From: Pseudomonadota bacterium
GTDB taxonomy: Bacteria; Pseudomonadota; Gammaproteobacteria; Burkholderiales; Casimicrobiaceae
Assembly (NCBI GenBank): GCA_009786025.1
Contig: WQUA01000016.1
Span: 1-44,599, forward strand
DNA: 44,599 bases
Direction of reading: 5' to 3'
Shown: piece by piece, positions 24,896-34,134 of the stretch
Layout of the letters: each line of letters begins with the position of its first letter
How positions within the stretch are numbered: the stretch's first letter is position 1
The notes under the pieces: model-generated
Told to the model about the DNA's origin: nothing
Databases searched by the model: none
What the model saw: only the letters and a program-made list of their open reading frames with translations
Translations under genes and position numbers: made by a program

Positions 24896-26785
24896 GTGAG
24901 TACATCGCCTCCCCATCAATTCCGGCTGTTGCGCGAGCGCCGCTTCGCGCCGTTTTTCCTCACCCAATTCCTGGGGGCTGGCAACGACAATGTTTTCAAG
25001 AACGCGATGGCGTTATTCATCGTTTATCAAATCGGCAGCGTCGGTGGTTTAACGGGCGCAATGCTGGTCAATCTGGCGGCGGGGTTGTTCATTCTGCCGT
25101 TCGTGCTGTTTTCGGCAACCGCCGGTCAGATTGCCGACAAATTCGAGAAGTCACGGCTGATACGTTTCCTGAAGCTGCTGGAAATAGCCATCATGGTGTT
25201 CGGCGCGATTGGCTTCTGGCAGGGTAATGTGACGATTCTGTTTGCCGCTTTGTTTCTGATGGGGTTGCATTCGACGTTATTCGGGCCGGTCAAATATGCG
25301 ATCTTACCGCAACATTTGCGCGAGGAAGAACTGGTCGGCGGCAACGGGTTGGTCGAGAGCGCAACGTTTGTGGCGATTCTCTTGGGAACAGTTGCCGGCG
25401 GTTTGCTGGTCGCCATCGAAACGTACGGGCCGATTATTTCCGGTATTGCTTGCGTGCTGATAGGTGTCGCCGGTTATCTGGCGAGCCGCGGCATTCCGCC
25501 GACACCGGCGGCTGCACCGGAATTGCGCATCAACTGGAATCCGTTTACCGAAACCTGGCGCAACATCCATACTGCCCGGAAAACGCGCGTTGTCTGGCTG
25601 GGGATGCTGGGCATTTCCTGGTTCTGGTTTTACGGCGCGATTTTTCTTTCACAGTTCCCCAATTTCACGAAGGAAATCCTCGGCGGCAATGAACACGTTG
25701 CCACAATGCTTCTGGCTTTCTTCTCGATTGGTCTGGGTATCGGCGCGCTGATGTGCGAGAAATTGTCCAAAGGACGGATTGAGCCGGCACTGATTTTCTT
25801 CGGCGCCGTAGGGCTGGCGTTGTTTGCTTTCGACGCCGGTTTTGCTTCGCGTTCGTTGCGTGCTGAAACGCAGAACGGCGTCGCGGCGTATTTCGAGAGC
25901 TTCACGCATTGGCGCATCGCATTCGATCTGATCATGATGGGCGTTTGCGGCGGGTTATACACTGTCCCGCTCTATGTGCTGATTCAGGTGCGCTCAGACC
26001 CCGAACGGCGCTCACGCATTATCGCCGCCAATAACATTTTGAATGCGTTTCTGATGGTACTGGCTTCGCTAACCGCCGTTGGTTTGTTTGCGCTGAATGT
26101 GACGATTCCACAGCTTTTCATGGTGACGGCGGGGTTGACTCTGTTGGTGGCGATGATGGCGTTTGGCGCTGCGCCGCAACACGTTTTGCGTTGCGCCGGC
26201 TGGTTATTGACTCATACCTTTTATCGCATCCGTACCCGGGGGCTAGAAAACATTCCGGAAACCGGCGCGTGTATTCTGGTGTGTAACCACGTCAGTTACG
26301 TTGACTCAGTCATTCTTGCCGGCATTGTGCGTCGCCCGATCCGTTTTATCATCGACCACCGGATTTACAAAACACCGCTGCTGCATTGGTTGTTCAAAAT
26401 AAACAGAACCATCCCCGTGGCGACGCTTAAAGAGAGCGGTGCGCTCAAAGAGCAAGCGTTCGCGCTGGCCGCGCAGGCGCTGCGCGACGGCGAAGTTATT
26501 GGCATTTTTCCGGAAGGGCATCTGACGCCGGACGGCACGATCGGAAAATTCTTCCCAGGGGTTGCTCGCATAGCGCGTGAAACATCGGCGCCTGTCGTGC
26601 CGATGGCGTTGCATGGATTGTGGGGCAGTTTTTTTTCGCGCGCTCACAATGGTCGCGCGATGCGCAAATTGCGCGGTATCTTTTCCAAAATCACTGTACA
26701 GGCAGGGCCGACCATCGCGCCGGAAGCGCTGAATTTAAAAGATTTACGTGAGAAAGTTGTGGCGCTTCACCACAGTAGACATTAG
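24896..26785 (+). CDS. MFS transporter fused to 1-acylglycerophosphate-type acyltransferase
   Basis: The 629-residue inner-membrane protein has a major facilitator domain (about 1-425, roughly twelve helices, starting RRFAPFFLTQFLGAGNDNVF as in LplT). A PlsC-type acyltransferase domain follows (about 435-629) with the catalytic NHVSYVD (HX4D), the phosphate-binding FPEGHLTPDG, and PVVPMALHGLWGS. It resembles the LplT plus Aas system for flipping and reacylating lysophospholipids, but the AMP-binding acyl-ACP synthetase domain of the long fusions is missing. The GTG at 24896 is the first start that gives the full transporter; no good Shine-Dalgarno is visible. It is flanked by repeat-bearing gaps and stands alone. 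Confidence 0.88.
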   Translation: MSTSPPHQFRLLRERRFAPFFLTQFLGAGNDNVFKNAMALFIVYQIGSVGGLTGAMLVNLAAGLFILPFVLFSATAGQIADKFEKSRLIRFLKLLEIAIMVFGAIGFWQGNVTILFAALFLMGLHSTLFGPVKYAILPQHLREEELVGGNGLVESATFVAILLGTVAGGLLVAIETYGPIISGIACVLIGVAGYLASRGIPPTPAAAPELRINWNPFTETWRNIHTARKTRVVWLGMLGISWFWFYGAIFLSQFPNFTKEILGGNEHVATMLLAFFSIGLGIGALMCEKLSKGRIEPALIFFGAVGLALFAFDAGFASRSLRAETQNGVAAYFESFTHWRIAFDLIMMGVCGGLYTVPLYVLIQVRSDPERRSRIIAANNILNAFLMVLASLTAVGLFALNVTIPQLFMVTAGLTLLVAMMAFGAAPQHVLRCAGWLLTHTFYRIRTRGLENIPETGACILVCNHVSYVDSVILAGIVRRPIRFIIDHRIYKTPLLHWLFKINRTIPVATLKESGALKEQAFALAAQALRDGEVIGIFPEGHLTPDGTIGKFFPGVARIARETSAPVVPMALHGLWGSFFSRAHNGRAMRKLRGIFSKITVQAGPTIAPEALNLKDLREKVVALHHSRH

Positions 26786-26883
26786 AACAATTCCGATTCA
26801 GGCGCGGTCTTTTTCAAAAAGGGCAAGGCGGGGGAGATGATCCCTCATCTTCAAGGAGAAGGCGGGATGCAAAGGGCGACAAG

Positions 26884-27339
26884 TTACGGCGCGAAAACCG
26901 TTACCAGCGTCGCCTGCGCCTGACGAGGTATTAATATTTTTTTCGAAGGCTCCAAGGCTTTCAACCAACATAGCGCCGCTGTTTTCGGCATCCATTGCGA
27001 TTCGCCGAGCAGGTAGGCCGCGACTTCGCCCAGGATCGGCTGATGACCGACGACCAATGTGAGCCCTCTTTGCTGCGGCCAGTCGATCGCGGCAAGAAAA
27101 GCGGTCATGTTTGTTTCGGGGGCTAATGCGGCTACGGTCTCATAGGGGCGCGTCAACATGGCCGCGGTTTGTTGCGCTCGTCGTGCCGGTGATACCAGAA
27201 TTCGGCAGGGCGCTGACAGGCGCTTGTCCAACCATTGTGCCGCACTGCGGGCTTCTTCCCGGCCATGCGCGCTCAACTCGCGCGCCAAATCAGGAAGTCC
27301 CGGTTTTGCTTCGGCGTGCCGCCAGAGGATCAGTTCCAT
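26884..27339 (-). CDS. sixA: Phosphohistidine phosphatase SixA
   Basis: The 151-residue cytosolic protein belongs to the histidine phosphatase superfamily. The catalytic motif is LILWRHAEAKPG (RHG-type, with RHA as in SixA), with LSAHGREEARSAAQWL, SPARRAQQTAAML, and VVGHQPILGEVAAYLLG carrying the second histidine. SixA removes phosphate from histidine-containing phosphotransfer proteins such as ArcB or the nitrogen PTS. It lies 241 bp downstream of ppk1 on the same strand, a neighbour pair recurring in proteobacteria. The start at 27339 has AAGAAG upstream. The 241-bp gap carries CATTGCGAGCGCAACGA and related repeat pieces. Confidence 0.92.
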   Translation of the reverse strand: MELILWRHAEAKPGLPDLARELSAHGREEARSAAQWLDKRLSAPCRILVSPARRAQQTAAMLTRPYETVAALAPETNMTAFLAAIDWPQQRGLTLVVGHQPILGEVAAYLLGESQWMPKTAALCWLKALEPSKKILIPRQAQATLVTVFAP

Positions 27340-27580
27340 CTTACTTCTTTCTCGTAAGCATTCACGAGGAGGTGCGAGAGAGCGAAGAAGGCATCATTGC
27401 GAGCGCAACGAAGCAAACTGACGATCCCATTCTCGCGACTCCTCCCTTTGGTTTCGCTCTCACGAGCAGGCGAGAGGAATGAGCGCCCGAAAATTTACGT
27501 CGTTATATAAAAGCGAGAAGAGAAGGTAAGGCATCAGGGCTTTTCCTTTGCGTTCTGTACATTTTTCGTGATAAAAGCGA

Positions 27581-29689
27581 TTAAATTTTTTGCTCTCCAC
27601 ACCAGCGGCGCAGCAGTTCGAGTTGCATCGCAAAAGCGGGCGCGTTGTCGATGGGATGCGTTTTCTCGTAGCGGCCGTCGGCGAGCAGGTTCCAGGCATT
27701 GCTGTTGTCGCGCAGATAGCCGAACAACCCTTCTTCCAGCACGCGTTGCCGGATTTCGGGGTCGAGCACCGGAAACGCGACCTCGATTCGGCGAAACAGG
27801 TTGCGCCCCATCCAGTCGGCCGACGATAACCAGACCTCGGGGCGACCATCGTTCTCAAAGCACCAGACGCGGTGGTGTTCAAGAAAGCGGCCAAGGATCG
27901 AGCGAACACGAATTCGCTCGGAAATGCCGGGCACGCCGGGGCGAAGCGCGCATTGCCCGCGCACGATCAGGTCAATCTCAACGCCGGCCTGCGACGCTTT
28001 GTAAAGTGCCTGAATAATGCGCTCTTCAAGCAGCGCGTTCATCTTGGCGACAATGCGCGCTGGTTTGCCGGCTCGGGCGTGGCGCTCTTCGCGGCGAATC
28101 ATCGCCAGAATACGGCGCGGCAAAGTAAACGGCGCCAGCAACAAGCGCCGCATCGGCGCGGCCGGCGACAGACTGCTGATGTGCATGAACACTTCGTTGA
28201 CATCGCGACCGATGTCCTGATTGGCTGTCAGCAGGCCAAAATCCGAATACAGTCGCGCGGTACGGGGATGGTAATTGCCGGTGCCCAGATGCGTGTAGTA
28301 ACGCAATACCGGCTGTCCCTTGCTGTCGCGCTCGCGACGAATGAGCAGCGCCATTTTGGCGTGCGTTTTCAAACCGAAGACGCCGTAAATCACTTGCGCA
28401 CCGGCGCGTTCCAGCCGCTCAGCCCAGTCGATGTTGGCAGCTTCATCAAAACGCGCCATTAATTCGACAACGACAGTCACTTCTTTACCACGGCTCGCCG
28501 CTTCAATCAGGGTTTCCATCAATTCGGACACGGCACCAGTACGGTAAACGGTTTGCCGAACGGCGATCACGTCAGGATCGCGCGCCGCCTGCTGCACGAA
28601 TTCAATCACTGGATCGAACGATTGGTACGGATGATGCAACAAAATATCCTTGTGTCGCAGATGTTCAAAAAACAAAGAAGGGTCGAGCAATTCCGGTGGG
28701 CGACTGGGTGTAAACGGTAAAAATTTCAGACGGTCGATGTCGATCTGGTCAATCAGCCACTGGAAGCGCGTGATGTTGACCGGGCCGTCGCAGCGGTAAA
28801 GATCGTCTTCGCTCAAGTTGAATTGTGACAACAGCAGATGCGCCAGATGGTCGGGACAAGTATCGACCACTTCGAGGCGCTGTGGCACGCCGAAAGCCCG
28901 CTGCGTCAACTCGCCTTTCAACGCCTGTCGCAGATTTTTCACTTCTTCTTCGTCCACGGCCAGATCAGCATCGCGGGTTACGCGGAACTGAGAATAGGCC
29001 AGGACTTCGCGACCTGGAAACAACGCCGCGAAATGGATGTGGATGATTGAAGACAGTAATAAGAAATGATGTTTGGCGCCGCAAACTTCGGGGGAAATCT
29101 GAATGACCCGTGGCAAGACGCGCGGCGCTTTGATGATGGCGATCGACGTTTCTTTGCCGAAGGCGTTTTTCCCCGACAGCTCGACGATGAAATGAAGCGA
29201 CTTGTTTTCTACTTGCGGAAACGGGTGCGACGGATCAAGTCCGATCGGCGACAACAGCGGTCGCACCTCGCGCTGAAAATATTCGGTTGCCCAGGCTTTT
29301 TCACGCGCCGATAGTTCGGCGCGAAACAGGACACGAATGTCTTCTTCAGCAAGTGCCGGTAAGATGGATTGGTTAAGTGCCCGATACTGATCGCTGACCA
29401 GCGCGTGCGTAGCGACGCTGATGTCGTGCAATTGCTGGCGCAGTTGCGACAGCGTGGTTCCCGGCGGCGGAGCTTGCCGACGTATCGCGTCTTTCAGCCA
29501 GGTCAGGCGCAACTCAAAAAATTCATCGAGATTGCTGCCGAGAATGCACAGATAACGCAGGCGTTCGAGCAACGGCATTGCCGGGTCTTCGGCCATTTCG
29601 AGAACCCGGCGGTTGAAAGCCAACAACGACAACTCGCGGTTGATCAGCGGAAGGGTAGCGCTGGCAGAGCGGGTGGCAGACTTGGGCAT
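27581..29689 (-). CDS. ppk1: Polyphosphate kinase 1
   Basis: The 702-residue enzyme reversibly makes polyphosphate from ATP. The N-terminal helical domain begins INRELSLLAFNRRVLEMA. The head domain includes FPQVENKSLHFIVELS. The two phospholipase-D-like C-terminal domains carry the HxK segment FGLKTHAKMALLIRRE (phosphorylated histidine) and the second site around FLEHHRVWCFENDG, with THLGTGNYHPRTARLYSDFGLL between. All parts are present at the normal length. The start at 29689 lacks a strong Shine-Dalgarno. Upstream on the same strand, 56 bp and 287 bp away, are the zinc-ribbon gene and the PPi-phosphofructokinase gene, so co-transcription is likely. Confidence 0.96.
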   Translation of the reverse strand: MPKSATRSASATLPLINRELSLLAFNRRVLEMAEDPAMPLLERLRYLCILGSNLDEFFELRLTWLKDAIRRQAPPPGTTLSQLRQQLHDISVATHALVSDQYRALNQSILPALAEEDIRVLFRAELSAREKAWATEYFQREVRPLLSPIGLDPSHPFPQVENKSLHFIVELSGKNAFGKETSIAIIKAPRVLPRVIQISPEVCGAKHHFLLLSSIIHIHFAALFPGREVLAYSQFRVTRDADLAVDEEEVKNLRQALKGELTQRAFGVPQRLEVVDTCPDHLAHLLLSQFNLSEDDLYRCDGPVNITRFQWLIDQIDIDRLKFLPFTPSRPPELLDPSLFFEHLRHKDILLHHPYQSFDPVIEFVQQAARDPDVIAVRQTVYRTGAVSELMETLIEAASRGKEVTVVVELMARFDEAANIDWAERLERAGAQVIYGVFGLKTHAKMALLIRRERDSKGQPVLRYYTHLGTGNYHPRTARLYSDFGLLTANQDIGRDVNEVFMHISSLSPAAPMRRLLLAPFTLPRRILAMIRREERHARAGKPARIVAKMNALLEERIIQALYKASQAGVEIDLIVRGQCALRPGVPGISERIRVRSILGRFLEHHRVWCFENDGRPEVWLSSADWMGRNLFRRIEVAFPVLDPEIRQRVLEEGLFGYLRDNSNAWNLLADGRYEKTHPIDNAPAFAMQLELLRRWCGEQKI

Positions 29690-29745
29690 GGCGGTCGGAG
29701 ATCAGAGGTGAGTCATGGGGCGAACTGCGACTAAGCTATTTCGAG

Positions 29746-29955
29746 CTATTCGCTTTCAACGAACCTTGCAATATTGCCCCCGCACTTCTTGCATTTACCT
29801 TTCAGGATAATTCCTAACCTGTCCGAAACGATATCGTAATCGACGATGGTGGTGACATCCCGACAAGCGCTGCAATAGACGTTCGCGAACAGTTTGTCTC
29901 GCAGCGCCTTATCCAGTTTGTTAAACTCATACAAGGCTTTTATATCGCTTGCCAC
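29746..29955 (-). CDS. Small zinc-ribbon-like protein of unknown function
   Basis: The 69-residue product reads MASDIKALYEFNKLDKALRD at the start, then carries two CxxC pairs, C28/C31 in VYCSACRD and C55/C58 in GKCKKCGG, spaced as in small zinc ribbons. No signal peptide or membrane segment is present. It starts with GTG at 29955, supported by GGAGG seven bases upstream, which makes it a real gene despite its size. It sits 21 bp behind the PPi-phosphofructokinase gene and 56 bp before ppk1. It may be a metal-binding accessory or nucleic-acid-binding factor. No named family is recognised with confidence. Confidence 0.75.
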   Translation of the reverse strand: MASDIKALYEFNKLDKALRDKLFANVYCSACRDVTTIVDYDIVSDRLGIILKGKCKKCGGNIARFVESE

Positions 29956-29976
29956 GGCTCAACCTCCATTGCTTCG

Positions 29977-31248
29977 CTACGGCACAAAGTCCGTTTTGAG
30001 TTTCTTCGGAACTGCCGTATTCTTCAAGCGCACATACTGCGGCACGCCGTCTTTGAACGGCGGCGGCGCTTCGCCGCGAATCAGCGGCGTCAAGTAAGCG
30101 CGCGCCTTGTCGGTAATTCCGTAGCCGTCACGACTGATGAAATTTTTCGGCAGCATCTTTTCACGGTTGGCGATTTTCGCCAAAGGCATCGGTTCGATCT
30201 TCCAGCGGTACGGTGTTTCCGAAGTGCGCACGATTGCCGGCATCACCGCATTGTGTCCGGCCAGCGCCAACTGTACAGCGGCGCGACCGACTGCGTAAGA
30301 TTGTTCAAGATCGGTTTTCGACACCAGATGACGCGCCGCTCGTTGCAGATAATCAGCGACCGCCCAATGGTATTTGTAACCCAGCTTCGCTTTGATGAGT
30401 TGCGCAATCTGCGGGCCGATGCCGCCAAGTTGCGCATGACCGAACGCATCACGCGTACCGGCCTCGGACATCAACTTACCGGCTGCGTCACGCAACCCTT
30501 CCGACACGCCGATGCAACAATAGCCGAAGGTGTCGACTTTGTTGCGAACGGCAGTGAGAAACTTGGCTTCGTCGAACACGATTTCCGGAAAAAGCAACAA
30601 CAGCGGAATCGACGTTTCTTTGTCGGCGGCCAGGCCAACTGCCGCAGTGATCCAGCCAGCGTGGCGTCCCATCACTTCCATCACGAAGATTTGTGTCGAG
30701 GTTCTGGACATCGACGCTACATCGAACGCTGCTTCGCGCATCGATGTTGCTACATACTTGGCGACCGATCCAAAGCCGGGGCAGTTGTCGGTCAGCACGA
30801 GATCGTTGTCCACGGTTTTCGGCACATGGATCGCCTGCAACGGGTAACCCAGCTTGCCGGCGATTTGCGAGACTTTGAGGCAAGTGTCCGCCGAGTCGTT
30901 GCCGCCGTTATAGAAAAAATAGCCGATGTCGTGGGCGCGGAACACTTCAATCAGCCGTTCAAAGTGCGCGCGCGATTCGTCGATGCCTTTCAATTTATAG
31001 CGACATGAGCCGAAAGCGCCTGACGGCGTATGTTTCAGCGCTGCGATGTCTCTGGCGCTTTCACGCGTGGTGTCGATCAGGTCTTCGGTCAGTGCGCCAA
31101 GGATGCCATTGCGACCAGCATACACGGCGCCGATTTTGTCTTTATGCGCGCGCGCCGTTTCGATAACACCGGCGGCGCTGGCGTTGATCACGGCAGTTAC
31201 GCCACCGGATTGAGCGTAAAACGCATTGCGTTGGGTGGTCTTTTTCAT
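29977..31248 (-). CDS. pfp: Pyrophosphate--fructose-6-phosphate 1-phosphotransferase (PPi-PFK)
   Basis: The 423-residue glycolytic enzyme phosphorylates fructose 6-phosphate reversibly. YAQSGGVTAVINASAAGVIE is the phosphate-donor loop. Two diagnostic spots indicate PPi: GGNDSADT (115-122) has a bulky D in place of the glycine that ATP enzymes use, and PKTVDNDL (143-150) has K144 where ATP enzymes have glycine. D147 is the general base. MEVMGRHAGWITAA binds the sugar phosphate. Because the reaction is reversible it can serve gluconeogenesis too, which fits with pckG. The start at 31248 has no good Shine-Dalgarno. It appears to head the unit pfp-zinc ribbon-ppk1-sixA. Confidence 0.93.
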   Translation of the reverse strand: MKKTTQRNAFYAQSGGVTAVINASAAGVIETARAHKDKIGAVYAGRNGILGALTEDLIDTTRESARDIAALKHTPSGAFGSCRYKLKGIDESRAHFERLIEVFRAHDIGYFFYNGGNDSADTCLKVSQIAGKLGYPLQAIHVPKTVDNDLVLTDNCPGFGSVAKYVATSMREAAFDVASMSRTSTQIFVMEVMGRHAGWITAAVGLAADKETSIPLLLLFPEIVFDEAKFLTAVRNKVDTFGYCCIGVSEGLRDAAGKLMSEAGTRDAFGHAQLGGIGPQIAQLIKAKLGYKYHWAVADYLQRAARHLVSKTDLEQSYAVGRAAVQLALAGHNAVMPAIVRTSETPYRWKIEPMPLAKIANREKMLPKNFISRDGYGITDKARAYLTPLIRGEAPPPFKDGVPQYVRLKNTAVPKKLKTDFVP

Positions 31249-31279
31249 AGTGATTACATAAATAAAAAATATTTTTACC

Positions 31280-31424
31280 GCAAAGAATGCGTAGTGACGT
31301 AAGCTGGGATGGAATGAAGCAGAATCCCTGCTTCAAAAGATGAAAACGCAGGGATTACGCTGTGCTTCAACCCAGTCTGCGGCGTCGATTCTGATTCCTG
31401 ACCTCTGGCCTCTGATACCTGAAG
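31280..31424. repeat. 9-bp array and heptamer array 6 in the pfp upstream gap
   Basis: GCAAAGAAT, GCGTAGTGA (31280-31297) is a short 9-bp family copy. GCAGAATCCCTGCTTC (about 31319-31334) is part of a CAGAATCC-type element. The heptamers TCTGATT, CCTGACC, TCTGGCC, TCTGATA, CCTGAAG fill 31390-31424 and stop just short of the glycosyltransferase stop codon. Confidence 0.65.
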
Positions 31425-31427
31425 CTG

Positions 31428-32507
31428 TCACCCTACCGCCGTATCGTGCAACGATGCGCGGTTGACCTGCCCCAGCAAACGCCGTCCCGGCGCATAGTCC
31501 GGCTGCAATGCCAGCGCTCTCTCAGCGCAAGCACGCGCTTCCTCGCGGTCGTCCTGTTCGAGATACAGTTGTCCCAGGTTGCAGAGAAACGCCGGGTCGT
31601 AAGGCCGCACCTGAGTCGCCAGCGCTTGTGTTTCCAACGCTTCCACCGCATGTCCCTGCATCCGCTCGACCATTGCCCGCAAATTCAGCGCCCACGGATC
31701 GTTGAAGCTCAATGCCAGCACTTCTCCGATTCTGGTGTGCGCTTCGCTCCAATCTTTTTTTTGCGCGGCGGCTGCCGCTTCTTGCAACAAAGGTTCGGTT
31801 CGGGCGAGTAGCTCCTCGTGTTTCGTTTGCCATTTCTCGTAAACCCGGTCGCGAAAGCGAACAAACCGTTCAGGGTCGTGATTGCGCCCGCCCGCTGTTC
31901 CTGATGAACCGGCATCGACGTACCACAGATAACTTTGTACCGGTTCGAAATAAAATTTCGTGTACTGTGCGCATTGCAAAAAGAAATCCCAATCCTCGTG
32001 AATGTCGAGCGATGGGTCGAAGCGACAACCGGCTTTAATCAGTGATCGGGAAATCAGGGTTGCCGACAAGTGAATGAAATTGCGCGTGTACAGTTCCGCC
32101 AGCGCGAAGGGTTGGCCAAAAGCCTCACGGCGACCATCGTTGAACACCGCTTGCGCCAGCGTATGAACGATGCCGGCGCCATCGGCGCGGGTAGAGGCAT
32201 CAACCAGATTGGCAATATGTTCCGGCAAAAACTCATCGTCGTCGTCGAGGAACGTGATCCAGTCGCCGGTGGCCGCTTGCAGGCCGGTATTGGCTGCCTG
32301 CGGCCGCGGCAACCGCGTTTCGGAAGTCACCAGCCGCAAGGGATGAGCCCCGGCGTGGTCTGCCAGCGGTGGATGAGAAGGGCCGCATGCGGCCACGACC
32401 AGAATTTCCAGGTTCGGCCAAGTTTGTGCGGCCAGCGAAGCCAGCGCTGTGGCGAGGCTCTCCCGCGCCATACTGCGAACGATTACGGAAACGCGGGGAG
32501 AATTCAT
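31428..32507 (-). CDS. Family 2 glycosyltransferase with TPR-like C-terminal domain
   Basis: The 359-residue protein starts with a GT-A domain (about 1-235): VSVIVRSMARESLATALASL, the metal-binding ITFLDDDDEFLPEH (D88-D91), and the acceptor-side HEDWDFFLQC. Residues about 240-345 form repeated helix pairs with TPR spacing (WSEAHTRIGEVLALSFNDP, PAFLCNLGQLYLEQDDREEA, CAERALALQPDYAPGRRLLG). It likely transfers a sugar to an envelope polysaccharide or protein, with the TPR part contacting a partner; donor and acceptor are unknown. GAGG lies seven bases before the ATG. It begins eight bases behind the adk stop, so it should share the adk transcript. Confidence 0.85.
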   Translation of the reverse strand: MNSPRVSVIVRSMARESLATALASLAAQTWPNLEILVVAACGPSHPPLADHAGAHPLRLVTSETRLPRPQAANTGLQAATGDWITFLDDDDEFLPEHIANLVDASTRADGAGIVHTLAQAVFNDGRREAFGQPFALAELYTRNFIHLSATLISRSLIKAGCRFDPSLDIHEDWDFFLQCAQYTKFYFEPVQSYLWYVDAGSSGTAGGRNHDPERFVRFRDRVYEKWQTKHEELLARTEPLLQEAAAAAQKKDWSEAHTRIGEVLALSFNDPWALNLRAMVERMQGHAVEALETQALATQVRPYDPAFLCNLGQLYLEQDDREEARACAERALALQPDYAPGRRLLGQVNRASLHDTAVG

Positions 32508-32514
32508 TGCCGCC

Positions 32515-33315
<801 letters not shown>

Positions 33316-33348
33316 TCAACCATTGCCGCGATTTTGGCCGACCACGCC

Positions 33349-34134
33349 TTACGCGCCGTGTATTTGCGTCCACAACCGGCGGGCGGCAGCCAAATCATCC
33401 TCGGTGTCGATCCCCGGCGCTGGCGCTTCGTCAGCGATCTCGACGACGATCCGGTAGCCATGCCACAGTGCTCGCAATTGCTCCAGTTTTTCGACGGCTT
33501 CAATCGGAGCGGCCGGTAAAGTCGGAAACAAGCGCAAGAATGACGCGCGATAGGCATACAGCCCGTAATGTCGGTACAACGGATGCTCAGCGGGATACGC
33601 CGACAGAATCGCCCCTTCCGGCAGCGATGCCATAGCGTCACGCGCAAACGGAATTAACGCCCGGCTGAAATACAGTGCGTAACCGAAGTGATCGAGCACC
33701 ACCTTGACGACGTTTGGATTGCGCGCTTCGGCAAGCGATTTCAGCGGATGACAGGCCGTTGCCATCGCCGCGTCTTCGTGCAGCGCCAGTTTTTCGGCGA
33801 CACGCTCGATCAGCATCGGAGCCAAAAAAGGTTCGTCGCCCTGAACATTGACGACAATGCTGCGGTCGGACAATCCCAGCGCGTCCGCCGCTTCGGCAAG
33901 TCGGTCAGTGCCGGTTGGATGATCGGCGCGCGTCATCAGCAGCTCAATGTCGGCGCTGCTTACCGCCTCTGCAATGCGCGCATCGTCGGTTGCCACGATC
34001 ACTCGGGCGCCGCGAACCCGCGCCGCTTGCTGAGCAACGCGCACCACCATCGGCGCACCACCCAGGTCGGCCAGCGGTTTACCCGGCAAACGGGTTGAAG
34101 CAAAACGGGCAGGGATGATGATGGTGAATGGCAT
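33349..34134 (-). CDS. kdsB: 3-deoxy-manno-octulosonate cytidylyltransferase
   Basis: The 261-residue enzyme activates KDO with CTP for lipopolysaccharide core synthesis. Motifs are the CTP-binding IIPARFASTRLPGKPL, VATDDARIAEA, MTRADHPTGTDRLAEAA, VVNVQGDEPF, YALYFSRALIPF, and YRHYGLYAYRASFL. The ATG at 34134 gives the family N-terminus; the open frame extends 16 codons upstream without similarity. No strong Shine-Dalgarno is present. Trm112 lies upstream on the same strand but 341 bp of repeat DNA intervenes, splitting what is normally a tight lpxK-trm112-kdsB-adk string. Confidence 0.96.
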   Translation of the reverse strand: MPFTIIIPARFASTRLPGKPLADLGGAPMVVRVAQQAARVRGARVIVATDDARIAEAVSSADIELLMTRADHPTGTDRLAEAADALGLSDRSIVVNVQGDEPFLAPMLIERVAEKLALHEDAAMATACHPLKSLAEARNPNVVKVVLDHFGYALYFSRALIPFARDAMASLPEGAILSAYPAEHPLYRHYGLYAYRASFLRLFPTLPAAPIEAVEKLEQLRALWHGYRIVVEIADEAPAPGIDTEDDLAAARRLWTQIHGA

